This document shows positions 50,161 through 59,582 of a DNA stretch of 64,000 bases, piece by piece. The DNA comes from Anaerolineae bacterium (GTDB lineage: Bacteria; Chloroflexota; Anaerolineae; Aggregatilineales; J027), in NCBI GenBank assembly GCA_021463865.1, contig JAJTXY010000013.1, forward strand, positions 43,296 through 107,295, written 5' to 3'. The stretch's first letter is position 1. Each line of letters begins with the position of its first letter. The translations under genes and the position numbers were made by a program. The notes under the pieces were generated by a model that saw only the letters and a program-made list of their open reading frames with translations, was not told where the DNA came from and searched no databases.

Positions 50161-51156
50161 ATGTCTCATATTTTTATAAGCTATAAAAGGGAAGATAGGG
50201 AAGATAAATGTAAGCCCCTTGCAGATAGATTGAGAGTAGAGGGATTTGATGTTTGGTTTGACGAAAATATCGAAGGCGGAGAATCTTGGTTTGACATTAT
50301 CAATCATAATCTTGAACAATCATTCATAGTTGTAGTTATTGTCACAGAAGCAGCATTGATTTCTCATTACGTTACATATGAATGGTCTTGGGCGCTTGGT
50401 TATGGTTTAGAGGTTATTCCTTTGAGATTTTACGACACTATTTCAAGCGAAATGACAGGGCATCCCTTACTCAAACTTCAAGGAGTTGATTGTCGAAAAG
50501 AAATTCCCGACCATTTGCTAGAAAAACTAAAAACCGAAGAAATAGAGTCCCCAAGAATAGCCTACGTTAGACAGCGCATTAGAGACATAGTTATGCCTTT
50601 GATGATATTGTCTAGGGTTTCATTATGGTTGTCAGACTACTGGTTACAAAAAGAAATAACGCTAGAAATAATCAGTTTTGAAAATGTGAGTCCACTTGTG
50701 CGAAAATCATTTGATATATCGAGAGAACTTACACATGATATATTGCCTAAATTCTGGCTTTCCTCAGCACATGCATTTACGGGAAAACAACGAAAAGATT
50801 TCGACAAAATAGCTAGAACAATTTACTCTTTTGAAGACAAACTGAATTCTTTATCTACGGAAATAAGAAATGACCCTGTAAAGACATTTCTCAATTCCCT
50901 AAGACATTATCTTGCAGAGGCAGATAAATTACGGCTTGAAGTTGAAGCAATTACTTTCTCCTCTACTCATGGGGAATACGTCGCTTTGGATTCATTATTG
51001 AGTCACATTGCTAACGATACTGTTCAAGAACAAGGCTTTGTATACGAACTATGGGCAATTCCTCTTGCACTAGGAGCGTTACAGGATTTTCTTCCAAAAG
51101 AAGATGCCACCAAACTTTGGGAAATTATTACCCACATTGGCAATATAAAAAAGTAG
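50161..51156 (+). CDS. TIR-domain protein
   Basis: The protein has 331 residues. The TIR domain (about 1-130) begins 'MSHIFISYKREDREDKCKPLADRLRVEGFDVWFDENIEGGESWFDIINHNLEQS' and carries the putative catalytic Glu near 74 in 'VTYEWSWALGYGLEVIPLRF'. Bacterial TIR domains of this type cleave NAD or make cyclic-ADPR signals in anti-phage defence. The C-terminal 190 residues are helical and unrecognised. The gene is strikingly AT-rich with AGA/ATA codons unlike its neighbours, implying recent transfer into the arg-proS interval. It lies close behind the DUF433 gene and ten bases before proS. Confidence 0.8.
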   Translation: MSHIFISYKREDREDKCKPLADRLRVEGFDVWFDENIEGGESWFDIINHNLEQSFIVVVIVTEAALISHYVTYEWSWALGYGLEVIPLRFYDTISSEMTGHPLLKLQGVDCRKEIPDHLLEKLKTEEIESPRIAYVRQRIRDIVMPLMILSRVSLWLSDYWLQKEITLEIISFENVSPLVRKSFDISRELTHDILPKFWLSSAHAFTGKQRKDFDKIARTIYSFEDKLNSLSTEIRNDPVKTFLNSLRHYLAEADKLRLEVEAITFSSTHGEYVALDSLLSHIANDTVQEQGFVYELWAIPLALGALQDFLPKEDATKLWEIITHIGNIKK

Positions 51157-51165
51157 GGAGGCGTT

Positions 51166-52848
51166 GTGCGTTATTCAAAACTATTTGGCAAGACCAGCTT
51201 TGGCGAGATTCAAAAAGGCTCTGGATTCATCAGCCACCAATTGCTGATTAAAGCGGGCTATGTGCGCGAATCCACCGCCGGACGTTATTATTTTCTGCCG
51301 CTCGGCTGGCGGGTGCATGAAAAAATCCGTGCCATCATCAAAGATGAAATGGACAAGGCCGGGGCGCAAGAAATGATTACCCCCGTCCTCCATCCGTTGC
51401 AATTGTGGCAAGAAACCAACCGCACCAACACCGCTGGCTTTGAACTCATGACCATCAAAGACCGACGCGGCGCGGAATTTGCGTTGGGGGGCACAGCCGA
51501 GGAGATGATGGTGGATGTGGTGCGCGGTTTCCAACTCAGCTACCGCGATTTGCCCTTTAACATCTATCAATTTTCGACCAAATTCCGCGATGAAATGCGG
51601 GCGCGGGGTGGCCTCTTGCGGGTGCGCGAATTCGTCATGAAAGACGCCTATTCCTTTGATGCCGATGAGGAAAACTTTAAACGCGAATATGACAAAATGG
51701 CGCAGGCCTATTACAGCATCTTCCGGCGCATGGGTCTCAATTCGGTGATGGTCGAGGCCGACAATGGGTATATCGGCGGCGAATACTGCCATGAATTTAT
51801 TGTTGAAAGCGAAGTTGGCGAAAGTCGTTTCCTTGCCACCCCCGACGGCTCAATGTATGCCCACGAAGATGTAGCCCAATTTCAGCGCAGCCTGCCCAAT
51901 CCCGACGAACCCGTTAAGGAGTTCCAGATTATTGACCAACCCGCGTGGGTCAAGACAATGGAGGACAACGAGAAGCATTATGGGCAACCCCGCTGGCGCT
52001 ATCTGAAAAATGTGGTCTATCGGCATGTCGGCACAGGCGAAATTATTATTGCGGGGCTGCGGGGCGATTTGGATGTCAACAAAACCAAACTCGAACATGC
52101 CATTGATGCGGTGGGGCAATTGGAAGAAGCCACCGACGACGACCTAATCCGCCTCGGCACGCAGCGCGGTTATGTCCACTCATGGGGGCATCCGGCGCGA
52201 TATATTGGTGACCTCTCCCTGACTACCGTGCGCAATTTCATCGGTGGGCAAAAAGAAGAAACTACCGATTCGATTAATGTCAATTATGGGCGTGATTTCA
52301 CCTGCTCCATGCTTGCCGATATTGCGATGGCCCAAGAAGGCTATATTGCCCCCGACGGTCAGCCCTTGATTGAAAAACGTGGCATCGAGGTTGGCAATAT
52401 TTTCCAACTCGGCTATCACTATTCAACCAAGATGGCAGGCGCGGTCTTTGTAGATCAAGACGGCAAAGAGAAACCCTATTATATGGGCTGCTACGGCATT
52501 GGCTTAGGTCGCACAATGGCCGCGATTGTCGAAATCTACCATGACGACAAGGGCATTATTTGGCCGGACGCGGTAGCGCCTTTCCAAGTGCATCTGGTAT
52601 CACTGGCGGGGGTTGAAGAACAGGCCGCTGAAGTCTATGCTCAATTGAACGCCGCTGGAATCGAAGTGTTGTGGGATGATCGAGAGGTATCAGCGGGAGT
52701 CAAATTTGGCGACGCCGACCTGCTGGGGATTCCCGTTCGATTGGTCATCTCCAAACGCACCAAAGATAAGCTGGAATGGAAGCGACGCGACGGTGAGGCA
52801 AGTGAATTGATTGATCTCGAAACGGTGCTTGCAAAACTAAAATTGTGA
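51166..52848 (+). CDS. proS: Prolyl-tRNA synthetase
   Basis: The protein has 560 residues from a GTG with GGGAGG upstream. Class II motifs are visible: 'IRAIIKDEMDKAGAQEMITPVLHPLQLW' (motif 1 region), 'FRDEMRARGGLLRVREFVMKDAYSF' (motif 2) and 'YMGCYGIGLGRTMAAIVEIYHDDKGIIWP' (motif 3). The editing insertion between motifs 2 and 3 (about 225-380) marks the bacterial ProS type. The C-terminal anticodon-binding domain has 'GIEVLWDDREVSAGVKFGDADLLGIP'. Confidence 0.97.
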   Translation: MRYSKLFGKTSFGEIQKGSGFISHQLLIKAGYVRESTAGRYYFLPLGWRVHEKIRAIIKDEMDKAGAQEMITPVLHPLQLWQETNRTNTAGFELMTIKDRRGAEFALGGTAEEMMVDVVRGFQLSYRDLPFNIYQFSTKFRDEMRARGGLLRVREFVMKDAYSFDADEENFKREYDKMAQAYYSIFRRMGLNSVMVEADNGYIGGEYCHEFIVESEVGESRFLATPDGSMYAHEDVAQFQRSLPNPDEPVKEFQIIDQPAWVKTMEDNEKHYGQPRWRYLKNVVYRHVGTGEIIIAGLRGDLDVNKTKLEHAIDAVGQLEEATDDDLIRLGTQRGYVHSWGHPARYIGDLSLTTVRNFIGGQKEETTDSINVNYGRDFTCSMLADIAMAQEGYIAPDGQPLIEKRGIEVGNIFQLGYHYSTKMAGAVFVDQDGKEKPYYMGCYGIGLGRTMAAIVEIYHDDKGIIWPDAVAPFQVHLVSLAGVEEQAAEVYAQLNAAGIEVLWDDREVSAGVKFGDADLLGIPVRLVISKRTKDKLEWKRRDGEASELIDLETVLAKLKL

Positions 52849-52902
52849 GACTTGGGTGCTAAGATAGACACTCAGATTAAGCATCTCATTTGCCTGTGGA
52901 TA

Positions 52903-53172
52903 TCACTTGTTCTGGTGGGCATAATTTAGGCCTTCTTGAGTCAACTCAGCCCCAATAAGCCTTAGTGCGCCTTTAGTAACGTTCGATTGACTAAGCAGAT
53001 AAATCCGAACATATCCTCCCATTTCAAGCTGGTCAAGCGTATCATAGATTTGCGCCATCTTTCGAAAAGAAGCCCGTTTATGTGGGAGATATAGGGTTAT
53101 AGGATTAGGTCTGGTATTAAAAAGATCGTCCATTTCGATAAGCAAATGATGGGCCATGCTATTCTTGTTCAT
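52903..53172 (-). CDS. Small hypothetical protein
   Basis: The open frame extends to a GTG at 53286, but the ATG at 53172 is preceded by GAGGAGAA five bases upstream and is taken as start, giving 89 residues ('MNKNSMAHHLLIEMDDLFNTRP...'). The C-terminal 'IYDTLDQLEMGGYVRIYLLSQSNVTKGALRLIGAELTQEGLNYAHQ' has a winged-helix-like look, but no family is recognised. It lies between proS and argH on the opposite strand, in an AT-richer patch. Confidence 0.5.
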   Translation of the reverse strand: MNKNSMAHHLLIEMDDLFNTRPNPITLYLPHKRASFRKMAQIYDTLDQLEMGGYVRIYLLSQSNVTKGALRLIGAELTQEGLNYAHQNK

Positions 53173-53478
53173 TGACTTCTCCTCAGCATCTATGGGAATA
53201 TGGTGTTTCGATTTAGCGACAGCCGATAACTTCCAAAGCACTTCGTTAGCCAAAAGAGGAGAGGTTATTGCCGGAAGAATCTGCACATTTTGTCTGATAG
53301 TGACGTTTTTTAGAAGTTTCTGAAAATGACTTTGCCCAGTAGGAGTGGATGGGCGGTAGCTTTTTAACTACAGTAGTCAATTAATGATGAAGGTAAGTGT
53401 TTTATTATACCATAGTTGCAGTTGTATTACAATCTCAACAAAAATCGCTGGGGCCTCTATCTGAAAGGAAGATTACAT

Positions 53479-54855
53479 ATGAATGCAAAACTCTGGGGCG
53501 GGCGTTTTGCCAATTCCCCCAACGCCCAAATGCGTGCCCTACAAGATTCCATTAGTTTCGATAAAGTCCTTTACGCCGCCGACATTCATGGCAGCGTGGC
53601 CTATGCGTGGGCACTTTCGCGGGCAGGCATTTTAACCGAGCAGGAAGCCCAAACCATTGAAAACGGCCTCGAAAAAATATTGGGCGAATTTGAAACCAAT
53701 CAATTCCACTATGCCGAGGGTGATGAAGATATTCACACCGCCGTCGAACGCCGCCTAACCGAAATTGTCGGGCCTGTCGCGGGCAAACTGCATACCGGGC
53801 GCAGTCGCAATGACCAAATCGCTACTGACATCCGGCTGTGGCTGCGTGACACCTGCGCTCAAATTGAGGGGATGCTCGTCGCTATCCAAACTGTGTTAGT
53901 GGATCGTGCCGAGCCGCATGTCGAAACCATCATGCCCGGTTTCACCCACATGCAGCCCGCCCAGCCGATTACCCTTGCCCATTGGCTGATGAGTTTTTTC
54001 TGGATGTTACAGCGTGACCGCGAACGCCTCAACGACGGCCTCAAACGCATCAATATATCACCATTAGGGTCAAGTGCATTGGCTGGAACACCTTACCCGA
54101 TTGACCGCGAACATATTGCCGCCAACTTAGGTTTTGCAGGGGTGACTCACAACAGCTTGGATGGGGTATCTGACCGCGACATGATTGCCGAATTTCTCTT
54201 TGTCGCCAGCATGATTGGCCTCCATCTCAGCCGCCTTGCCGAAGATGTCATTCTCTACAGCAATCCCATTTATGGTTTCATCCGCCTGCCCGACGCCTAC
54301 AGCACGGGATCGAGCATCATGCCCCAAAAACGCAACGCCGACCCGATGGAATTGGCGCGTGGCAAGGCGGGCCGCATGATTGGTAATCTAACGGGCCTCT
54401 TGACCACCCTAAAAGGGCTGCCCAGCACCTATAACAAAGATTTGCAAGAAGACAAAGAGCCGCTGTTTGATACGACCCGCACCCTCGATCTGCTCCTGCC
54501 CGTGATAGCGGGGATGCTCGAAACGCTTGAATTTATTCCTGAAAAAATGATGGATGCCTTAGATGAAGGGTTATTGGCTACCGAACTGGCAGATTGGCTG
54601 GTTGGGCAGGGCATGGCATTTCGAGAGGCCCATCATGTCGTTGGTCAGGTGGTGCGACAAGCCGAAGAAAAAGACCTGCCTCTATCTCAACTGCCACTCG
54701 GTGATTATCAAGCCATTTCGCCGCTGTTTAATGAGGATGTCTATGCCGCGCTCGATTTTGCTACGGCTGTCAGCAAGCGCAAGACGACAGGCGGTACATC
54801 CCCGGATGCGGTACGCCACCAAATCGCCCGTGCGCGGATATTGCTGAGTCGTTAG
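53479..54855 (+). CDS. argH: Argininosuccinate lyase
   Basis: ArgH splits argininosuccinate to arginine and fumarate. The ATG at 53479 has AAAGGAA upstream and gives 458 residues; a TTG at 53416 is rejected. Motifs are 'MNAKLWGGRFANSPNAQMRAL', 'LHTGRSRNDQIATDIRLWLR', 'MPGFTHMQPAQPITLAHWL' and the fumarase-family signature GSSIMPQKRNADPMELARGK near 285. It is separated from argJ by the TIR/proS insertion and is likely transcribed independently of the attenuator. Confidence 0.97.
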   Translation: MNAKLWGGRFANSPNAQMRALQDSISFDKVLYAADIHGSVAYAWALSRAGILTEQEAQTIENGLEKILGEFETNQFHYAEGDEDIHTAVERRLTEIVGPVAGKLHTGRSRNDQIATDIRLWLRDTCAQIEGMLVAIQTVLVDRAEPHVETIMPGFTHMQPAQPITLAHWLMSFFWMLQRDRERLNDGLKRINISPLGSSALAGTPYPIDREHIAANLGFAGVTHNSLDGVSDRDMIAEFLFVASMIGLHLSRLAEDVILYSNPIYGFIRLPDAYSTGSSIMPQKRNADPMELARGKAGRMIGNLTGLLTTLKGLPSTYNKDLQEDKEPLFDTTRTLDLLLPVIAGMLETLEFIPEKMMDALDEGLLATELADWLVGQGMAFREAHHVVGQVVRQAEEKDLPLSQLPLGDYQAISPLFNEDVYAALDFATAVSKRKTTGGTSPDAVRHQIARARILLSR

Positions 54856-55709
54856 TATTGATAGGCGGCGATATAGAGGCCTTCCGCATCACGTAAAATG
54901 GCGCTGTCCCCGCTGTTGTTCCAAACCGAATTATCGGAACACCAATACACGGCATTATAGGTATCTTGACCGCAGCCGGAATAGAGCCGCAGGGTTTGTT
55001 CCGGCGCGACAGTCACGACCCCAAAGGTGTAATTATTATTGGCGGCGTCCTCCAACGTGAACCCATTGAGGCTCACTTCGGATGTACCTTTATTTTGAAA
55101 TTCCACGTATTCCCCGTTCAAATTTTCATCATCCGGGCCGGGCGGGTCATAGCTGATAAAGCGAATAATGACGCTGGCCGAAGCTGGCTTCCACATGCCA
55201 ACCCCGGCGGTTTGGGCCGCTTGTTCGGTCAGCAAAAAAACCTGTTCATAACGCACGTTGGGTGGTACAGAATAGGCATTGGCAAAACCCTGTGACAAAA
55301 TTTCTTGATTAATCAGCACATCCCCTAGCCAAATGTAGGCCAGTGTGCGCCCATATTGATCAGTGGCTTCTTGGTCATATTCAAGCTCGACCCGCTTACC
55401 ATCCACCCGATTTTTTAAAAAGTTGGAGGCTTCTTCATAAAAAGGTTGTTCGCGTTCCGGCGTATTAATTCCAATCAAGCGTATGCGCTGCCCATCATCC
55501 AAGTCCACTGTGTCACCGTCAATCACATCGGTCACAGTGGCGCTGGTCAAATTGGCGGGTTTCGCGGGATACCCCAAATTCGTATTGTTGTTACTACTGC
55601 TATTGTTGGAGGAGGTGTTTTGTCCACCATTATCGGATTCTTCATCGGAACAGGCCCACACTGTCAATGGCAATAACAACAAAATTCCCAAAATGACCCA
55701 GCGTTTCAT
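54852..55709 (-). CDS. Lipoprotein nuclease: SNase-like domain plus lamin-tail-like domain
   Basis: The likely start is the Met at 55709 ('MKRWVILGILLLLPLTVWAC'), giving 285 residues with a lipobox Cys near residue 20. After an Asn/Ser-rich linker, a staphylococcal-nuclease domain (about 52-170) has 'VIDGDTVDLDDGQRIRLIGINTPEREQPF' and 'DQYGRTLAYIWLGDVLINQEILSQGFA', keeping the catalytic Arg/Glu/Arg set. A lamin-tail/LTD beta sandwich (about 180-285) follows ('NGEYVEFQNKGTSEVSLNGFTLED'). It is expected on the outer face of the membrane, degrading nucleic acid. It overlaps the argH end by four bases. Confidence 0.85.
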   Translation of the reverse strand: MKRWVILGILLLLPLTVWACSDEESDNGGQNTSSNNSSSNNNTNLGYPAKPANLTSATVTDVIDGDTVDLDDGQRIRLIGINTPEREQPFYEEASNFLKNRVDGKRVELEYDQEATDQYGRTLAYIWLGDVLINQEILSQGFANAYSVPPNVRYEQVFLLTEQAAQTAGVGMWKPASASVIIRFISYDPPGPDDENLNGEYVEFQNKGTSEVSLNGFTLEDAANNNYTFGVVTVAPEQTLRLYSGCGQDTYNAVYWCSDNSVWNNSGDSAILRDAEGLYIAAYQY

Positions 55710-55782
55710 TCCGTGCCTCTCCTGATTTGTGTTACTATAGGCCAACTGTAGCCGATATTCTCAATTTCTTCCACCAAAACCT

Positions 55783-56571
55783 ATGGACAATACCTTACGA
55801 TTTATTCACATTACGGATACCCATATCGGGCCATCGCCGGATTATGTGCTGCGTGGCTGCAATACCTACGCCGCCTTAGATGCACTCGTCGGCCATCTGA
55901 ATAACGACCTGCCCTTTACACCGGATTTCATTCTGCACACGGGTGATGTAGCCTACGACCCTGATCCTGCCGCCTATCCATTGGCCCAGAGCCTACTGTG
56001 TCAATTCAAATATCCGGTCTACACGGTACGCGGCAATCACGACGACCCCGACATTATGCGCCAAATCCTGCCCAATTTACCAGCAGGCACAGGTCGTCTC
56101 GATTACGATTTTACCGTCCGCGACTTTCACTTCATCGTGCTGGATTCCTTCGGGCATATCCAACCCGCCGGATATTTGGAGGACTCTCAATTGGCATGGC
56201 TGGAAATAACCTGCCAATCTTCGACTGCTCGTTCATTGGTCATCGTGCTGCACCATCTCCCTATCCAAACGGGGGTAGGTTGGTATGACGCCGACATGAT
56301 GATTGAAAATCACGATGCCCTCTTTGCTATTTTAAGCCGTTTCCAAAAACGTATTCGCGGCCTATTTTTTGGGCACATCCATCGCGGCAGCACCACTCTG
56401 CGTGAGGGGATTTTATGCAGTAGCGCCCCAGCCGTCAGTATGCAATTGCAATCTTGGCCCACCCAGACCAACATCCTGACCGACACCGCCACCCCACATG
56501 GGTTTAATGTGGTCACCATAACAGATGAGCAAACGTGGATTACCCAGCACCATTTTGGGGAGGGGAAATAA
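55783..56571 (+). CDS. Calcineurin-like metallophosphoesterase (CpdA/Icc type)
   Basis: The protein has 262 residues. Metal-binding blocks are in order: 'FIHITDTHIGPSPD', 'FILHTGDVAYDPDP', 'YTVRGNHDDPDIM', 'VIVLHHLPIQTG' and 'GLFFGHIHRGSTT'. The family hydrolyses phosphodiesters, including cyclic nucleotides in CpdA, but the substrate here is unknown. The alpha/beta hydrolase gene follows after one base and they are probably co-translated. Confidence 0.88.
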   Translation: MDNTLRFIHITDTHIGPSPDYVLRGCNTYAALDALVGHLNNDLPFTPDFILHTGDVAYDPDPAAYPLAQSLLCQFKYPVYTVRGNHDDPDIMRQILPNLPAGTGRLDYDFTVRDFHFIVLDSFGHIQPAGYLEDSQLAWLEITCQSSTARSLVIVLHHLPIQTGVGWYDADMMIENHDALFAILSRFQKRIRGLFFGHIHRGSTTLREGILCSSAPAVSMQLQSWPTQTNILTDTATPHGFNVVTITDEQTWITQHHFGEGK

Positions 56572-56572
56572 A

Positions 56573-57319
56573 ATGCCGCTGGCAGATACCCATTCAGTGC
56601 GTTTCCCCTGTGGCGATTATTCATTAGTTGGCATTTACTACACCGCCGAAACCAGCACCCCCGCGCCGTTTGCCCTCTTGTTACATGGCCTCCCCGGTGC
56701 GGAGAAAAACCACGATCTTGCCCAGTTCCTCCGTTCCAAAGGCTGGCATGTGTTGGTGCTGCACTTTGCCGGGACATGGGGCAGTGGAGGGCTTTTTAGT
56801 CTTGAAGGTCAAATCACCGATGTCTGCGCCGCGCTCGATTTTGCTCTATCGTCAGATGCCCCTGTCATCATAGACCCCTACAAACTGGTTGTCATTGGTT
56901 ACAGCATGGGTAGCCGGGCCGCTTTGTTCGCCGCCGCCCAAGATAGCCGTATTCAGCGGGTGGTGTCCGTCGCCGGGTTCAGTGATTTCAGCGAATCCAT
57001 GCTGTCCCGTGAATTTTTGGATGCCGCCGCACCGTTTTTACTTGGTGTCACCCCATCCACATTAGGCATACAATTTCTAGGCTTGGGCGAAGGGCCGCAA
57101 CCAACGGATGCCGTGCGCCAGATTGCCCCGCGTCCGGTCTTGATTATCCACAGTCCCGAAGATGAAATGGTGCCGTTTTATCATGCCGATAATTTCAGTA
57201 GTGTTTCAAGTGGGCATGTAGTCCGAGCTACCATTCAAGGCGCATCCCACATTTATGCCCAACATCGGTCTGAACTCATCCACGCCATTTGGGAATTCCT
57301 AAAGGATTGGTCAGCATGA
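56573..57319 (+). CDS. Alpha/beta hydrolase (dienelactone hydrolase/prolyl-oligopeptidase-like)
   Basis: The ATG at 56573 follows the phosphoesterase stop by one base and gives 248 residues; an earlier in-frame codon inside the upstream gene is rejected. The nucleophile elbow is 'VVIGYSMGSRAAL' (Ser near 112), the oxyanion-hole loop 'LLLHGLPGAEKNHDLA', an acid candidate 'HSPEDEMVPF' and a His in 'QGASHIYAQHR'. It is a cytoplasmic esterase or peptidase of unknown substrate. Confidence 0.85.
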   Translation: MPLADTHSVRFPCGDYSLVGIYYTAETSTPAPFALLLHGLPGAEKNHDLAQFLRSKGWHVLVLHFAGTWGSGGLFSLEGQITDVCAALDFALSSDAPVIIDPYKLVVIGYSMGSRAALFAAAQDSRIQRVVSVAGFSDFSESMLSREFLDAAAPFLLGVTPSTLGIQFLGLGEGPQPTDAVRQIAPRPVLIIHSPEDEMVPFYHADNFSSVSSGHVVRATIQGASHIYAQHRSELIHAIWEFLKDWSA

Positions 57320-57472
57320 AATGGGGCTTACAAACTTACCCTCAAAATGTTGACCATGCCCATTTTCAGCAACCCGACTAGGAGATAAGGTTGACCTCGC
57401 CAAAGCAAGCCGCTGGAGCGTTTTAATGCTAGAATGGTTACATGTTATCCCCTACAGAATCGAGCGAATTAA

Positions 57473-58282
57473 ATGGGTGTAGATACCGCGATTAATTTCC
57501 CCTGCCTCCCCAAAGATCAACTCACCACCGAAGGCATTATCGAGCGCCTTAAGGGACGTGATCGCGCCCAAAAGATTGTCCAATACTATCGGGAACAAGG
57601 CGACCATCGGCCCGAAAGTGAAATCGGCTTCGAGATGACCCGCCGCGCTTCCGATGGCACCGAAACCACCGAACTGGTGACTGCCGACGTCTTGCTGAAT
57701 GCCGCTGCCGAATTAGATGGCCTCAGTCAATATTGTGTTGGCTGCCCCGCCAATCGCACCGGTAAAGCCTTTGGCTGCATCGGTTATATCAATTACCCTA
57801 TCTCGCAGCAGGCCGAATGGTGGATGCTCAAACAACTTCCCGGCCCGGAACACCCCGTCCTATTTTTGATGCTGCAAAAGGGCATCAATGAATTTGGCTA
57901 TACAGGCGAGACGGCGCGTGGTTTACGGGATCAAGTGGGTGTCTTCTTTGAGTCGAAGGATACTTTTGGTCGGCAGTTTCCCGAATTCACCGCCACCACC
58001 GATTCGCTTTTTGAGATGACCTTCATGCTCGGCCCCATTCAGCCCGGTCATGCCGCCATGTTGTTATTATTTTATGGTGCGATTTCGCGGGAAGGCATTG
58101 ACCCCGCCACGATTATGGCCCTTTCTGGCAACCCCGATGCGCGAGAAAGCCTTTTGGAGCAGCATCCCTTCCAGATGCAAATCGAGCAAGGGGACGACCA
58201 CTCCATCCGCGACATCAAGATGTTTTTGCAAAGTCTCTATCTGGCTTATCGGTTAAATGTGGCCTTGCTGCTGGATGTATGA
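57473..58282 (+). CDS. Conserved-looking protein with CxxC motif, function unknown
   Basis: The protein has 269 residues and is soluble. I do not recognise a family. A central 'QYCVGCPANRTGKAFGCIGYI' (Cys 88, 91, 102) could bind zinc or a cluster. The C-terminal half is helical ('GPIQPGHAAMLLLFYGAISREGI'). The gene stands alone with 150-base and 90-base gaps on either side. Its composition and codon style match its neighbours, so it is likely native. Confidence 0.7.
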   Translation: MGVDTAINFPCLPKDQLTTEGIIERLKGRDRAQKIVQYYREQGDHRPESEIGFEMTRRASDGTETTELVTADVLLNAAAELDGLSQYCVGCPANRTGKAFGCIGYINYPISQQAEWWMLKQLPGPEHPVLFLMLQKGINEFGYTGETARGLRDQVGVFFESKDTFGRQFPEFTATTDSLFEMTFMLGPIQPGHAAMLLLFYGAISREGIDPATIMALSGNPDARESLLEQHPFQMQIEQGDDHSIRDIKMFLQSLYLAYRLNVALLLDV

Positions 58283-58372
58283 CAAGCAGAATAGCATAGG
58301 TAAATCATAAGGAACCAACCATCCGTAGCACCAGTCTATAGAAAATAACGCTATGATTGGAGGGAACCCCCT

Positions 58373-59524
58373 ATGAATAAAAAACTTTCCTTGCTGGTCT
58401 TCCTTTTCACGCTCCTTATAATGCCATCTTTATCAGTCCGTGCCACTGAGGAAAACCCCGCGCTTTTAATATCCCAAGCGTGGCGCGAAGGGAGTCATTC
58501 CGACCTGTGGTGGTGGGCCGATGAACAGGCGGTGGAGTTCGATGGTTGCAAAGGCGATGTGGTGGAATCCGCAATGCAGCTTTCACCTACCCAGCGGATC
58601 GCGGCGTATCTCGCAACCGCCCAAATTTGGATTGATAGAGACTGGGAAGGTAGCGGGGCAGACTTTCCCAATGATGTCCTCCTCTGTGATCTAGATACTG
58701 GCGAGATAACACGCATTGCGGGTCAACCCGAAAACGCGACAGTTAGCGAGGGTGAAGAGTGGTATTATATCAGCCATTCTGAGCCTACATGGTCACCCGA
58801 CGGCACGCGGGTGGCATGGTCTGAATATATAAGTGATACGGGGTTGTTACGATTGATGGCCTATAACCTCGCAACTGGCGAAACTGAAACACTGGTCAGC
58901 GATTTAAACCCACAAGGTTTCGGCGAGATATCCATGATTCGGCAGGTGTTCTGGTCAGACGCAGGAATTGGGGTGGAAAATTTCACTGGCTTTGAGGTGT
59001 ACAACGATGTGACGGGTGAACTCCTCAACACCGTTACATTTCCCAAGTATTCCAACTTTCAATTTTGGATTACCTATCAGTCCAAAACGTATATTGCCTA
59101 TTACGATGCCACAGGGGTATGGTATCTCGTAGACCCATTAACCGGGGATGACCAATTGATGCCGGGTCTGCCGGAGTTATATAACCCTGCTGCCCCGGAT
59201 GGCCTAACTGTCCGTTATGATGTACATATTGACCCACCTCCGAACGACATAACCCCGCCATTTCCGCAACCTCGTTGGTCAGTGATTGACGGTAGCAATG
59301 TCATTCCACTGGAGGGAGACAATAAAATGCGACCCTTTAACCATCGGGTCGCCATTTCACCAGATGGTCAGAGCGTAGTCTATATCCCTGATGACCGACT
59401 CTGGCAGTGGCACGCAGGTGAAAGTCAGTTGGCAAAGGGTATGGAAGATTTTGTGCTAGACAGCCCGTATATCAGTCTCGTCTGGACACCGCTGGCATGG
59501 CGCGTTGGAGCAGTGGCCGAATAA
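58373..59524 (+). CDS. Secreted TolB-like beta-propeller protein
   Basis: The protein has 383 residues. A signal peptide (about 4-25, 'LLVFLFTLLIMPSLSVRA') precedes repeats such as 'HSEPTWSPDGTRVAWSEYISDTGLLRLMAYNLATGETETLV' and 'VAISPDGQSVVYIPDDRLWQW', the WD40/TolB-type blades. GGAGGG lies just upstream of the ATG. Similar repeat proteins occur elsewhere in the window (3553-5196, 24784-26886). The ligand is unknown. Confidence 0.75.
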   Translation: MNKKLSLLVFLFTLLIMPSLSVRATEENPALLISQAWREGSHSDLWWWADEQAVEFDGCKGDVVESAMQLSPTQRIAAYLATAQIWIDRDWEGSGADFPNDVLLCDLDTGEITRIAGQPENATVSEGEEWYYISHSEPTWSPDGTRVAWSEYISDTGLLRLMAYNLATGETETLVSDLNPQGFGEISMIRQVFWSDAGIGVENFTGFEVYNDVTGELLNTVTFPKYSNFQFWITYQSKTYIAYYDATGVWYLVDPLTGDDQLMPGLPELYNPAAPDGLTVRYDVHIDPPPNDITPPFPQPRWSVIDGSNVIPLEGDNKMRPFNHRVAISPDGQSVVYIPDDRLWQWHAGESQLAKGMEDFVLDSPYISLVWTPLAWRVGAVAE

Positions 59525-59527
59525 ATA

Positions 59528-59557
59528 AACCCTCAAAAGGGTATCCCTCTGAGGGTT
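59528..59557 (-). terminator. Terminator of the ABC transporter gene (or bidirectional)
   Basis: AACCCTCA (59528-59535) and TGAGGGTT (59550-59557) form a perfect 8-bp stem. On the minus strand it is followed by TATTTATT. It lies between two convergent genes. Confidence 0.6.
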
Positions 59558-59582
59558 CACAATAGGCGAGGGGTGGAAGCAG

